DNA of 8,708 bases. Source: Caldifarciminota bacterium RBG_13_43_14. GTDB lineage: Bacteria > Hydrothermota > Tepidihabitantia > SM23-42. The stretch is taken from contig MEUM01000138.1 of the NCBI GenBank assembly GCA_001771735.1, positions 198 through 8,905 of the forward strand. The letters run 5' to 3'. Of this stretch, positions 7,771 through 8,708 are shown one piece after another. A program made the position numbers and the translations under genes. The first letter of the stretch is position 1. Every line of letters begins with the position of its first letter. The notes below the pieces were generated by a model, which was not told the DNA's origin, did no database searches, and saw nothing but the letters and a program-made list of their open reading frames with translations.

Positions 7771-8708
7771 ATGGAACTAAAAACCCTTCTGGAAAAAATG
7801 CAAAAACTTAATGCGTCTGACCTGCATCTCAAGGCTGGTTCAACGCCGGTTTTCAGGGTCAACGGTAAACTCGTTGCCGATAAGGGAGAATCTCTAACTC
7901 CGGAAAGTTTAAAGACCATGGCCTATCAGATCATGACACCTACTCAACAAACGACATTTGAACGCATGAAAGAAATGGACTTTGCGATCAGTGTACGAGG
8001 TATCGGTCGGTTCCGAGTCAATGTTTTCTTACAGCGCGGAAGCGTAGCGATCGCAATGCGCGCGATCCCGTTTTCCGTTAAGCGTATCGAGGAATTGAAC
8101 TTACCGATCGCTCTTAAAGACCTATGCCTAAGACCGCGTGGATTGATTTTATGTACTGGCACAACGGGAAGTGGTAAATCAACAACCCTCGCCGCGATGA
8201 TCGAGCATATAAATGAAAGTGTTGCCAAACACATTATTACGATCGAAGATCCGATTGAATACCTTTTTCGGGACAATCTATCAATTATCTGTCAGCGTGA
8301 GGTCTTAATGGACACAACTTCATTTGCGATCGCATTGCGACATATTCTGCGCCAAGACCCAGATGTGATACTTATTGGTGAAATCCGGGACCGGGAAACC
8401 ATGGATGTCGCTTTAAAAGCAGCTGATACTGGGCATCTTGTACTATCAACCTTACATACGTTGAATGCCACTGAGACGGTTAACCGCATTATTTCATTTT
8501 ATCCTCCTCATCAGCATCAACATATTCGTGTGCTGCTTGCGACGACCCTGGCTGGAGTTGTGTCGCTGCGTCTTCTGGCACGGGTTGACGGAAAAGGGCG
8601 TATTCCGGCAGTCGAAGTCCTCTTGTCGACACCAACGATAAAGGAATATCTTCTTGATCCGATCAAAACAATGTTAGTCCAGTCAGCGATCGAAGAAGGT
8701 TATGGGCA
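7771..8708 (+). CDS. pilT: PilT-like type IV pilus ATPase (third paralogue, 3' truncated)
   Basis: The frame runs without a stop from ATG 7771 to the window end, giving 312 residues; about 35-60 more are expected for the family. The N-terminal domain has ASDLHLKAGSTPVFRV, the classical PilT pattern. Walker A is GTTGSGKST at 130-138 (Lys136, Thr for the usual Pro). The Asp box TIEDPIEY begins at 157, Walker B is DVILIGEIRD at 198-207 (Glu204), and the His box is TGHLV...TLHT at 220-230 (His222, His229). The region equivalent to AIRNLIRE is replaced by TIKEYLLDPIKTMLVQSAIEEG, similar to a separate PilT-like subgroup with a REYI-LDP type ending that I recall from delta-proteobacteria and candidate phyla. 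All catalytic residues are present, so it should be an active ATPase, but its role in retraction is less certain. It follows accB in the second transcription unit; its real end cannot be seen. Confidence 0.93.
   Translation, partial: MELKTLLEKMQKLNASDLHLKAGSTPVFRVNGKLVADKGESLTPESLKTMAYQIMTPTQQTTFERMKEMDFAISVRGIGRFRVNVFLQRGSVAIAMRAIPFSVKRIEELNLPIALKDLCLRPRGLILCTGTTGSGKSTTLAAMIEHINESVAKHIITIEDPIEYLFRDNLSIICQREVLMDTTSFAIALRHILRQDPDVILIGEIRDRETMDVALKAADTGHLVLSTLHTLNATETVNRIISFYPPHQHQHIRVLLATTLAGVVSLRLLARVDGKGRIPAVEVLLSTPTIKEYLLDPIKTMLVQSAIEEGYG

Overview
The window is a densely packed, wholly plus-strand bacterial region of eight genes. The two outer genes are cut by the window edges, and the only gap of any size is about 125 bases. 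Base composition is moderate, Shine-Dalgarno sites are normal, and several gene junctions overlap by 1 or 4 bases. The mix is multiple PilT-type ATPases, a DUF4837-type lipoprotein, a fibronectin-III-like surface protein and a TPR protein with a very long acidic tail. It suggests a Gram-negative-type, probably uncultured lineage related to the Bacteroidetes/FCB side of the tree or a candidate phylum such as WOR-3. That placement is inference from gene content only and is weak.

Layout: (1) 2-613, C-terminal part of a probable extracellular protein. (2) 613-1677 and (3) 1674-2747, two tandem PilT-like ATPases, each overlapping the gene before it. (4) 2750-4825, full-length RecG branched-DNA helicase with a probable TTG start. 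(5) 4835-5806, DUF4837-like probable lipoprotein behind a strong Shine-Dalgarno. Then comes the 125-base gap, with a good sigma70-type promoter (5867-5894). (6) 5932-7299, TPR protein with an acidic Glu/Pro/Thr-rich tail and a short hydrophobic C-terminal motif. (7) 7296-7757, AccB, the biotin carrier of acetyl-CoA carboxylase, overlapping the TPR gene by 4 bases. (8) 7771 to the window end, a third PilT-like ATPase lacking only its C-terminus.

The first five genes read as one transcription unit and the last three as a second. The recurring theme is type IV pilus retraction: three different PilT paralogues in under 9 kb, with no PilB, PilC or pilin gene in view. All three keep the nucleotide-binding motifs, but they differ in the C-terminal motif that matches AIRNLIRE in classical PilT: close to canonical in the second, altered in the first, and replaced in the third. 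RecG and AccB are housekeeping genes. Their place among pilus motors may be simple operon crowding. No mobile element, RNA gene, CRISPR array or defence system was recognised. The most notable non-gene signal is a strong excess of GATC (about 102 by hand count, against roughly 33 expected) and of CGATCG.
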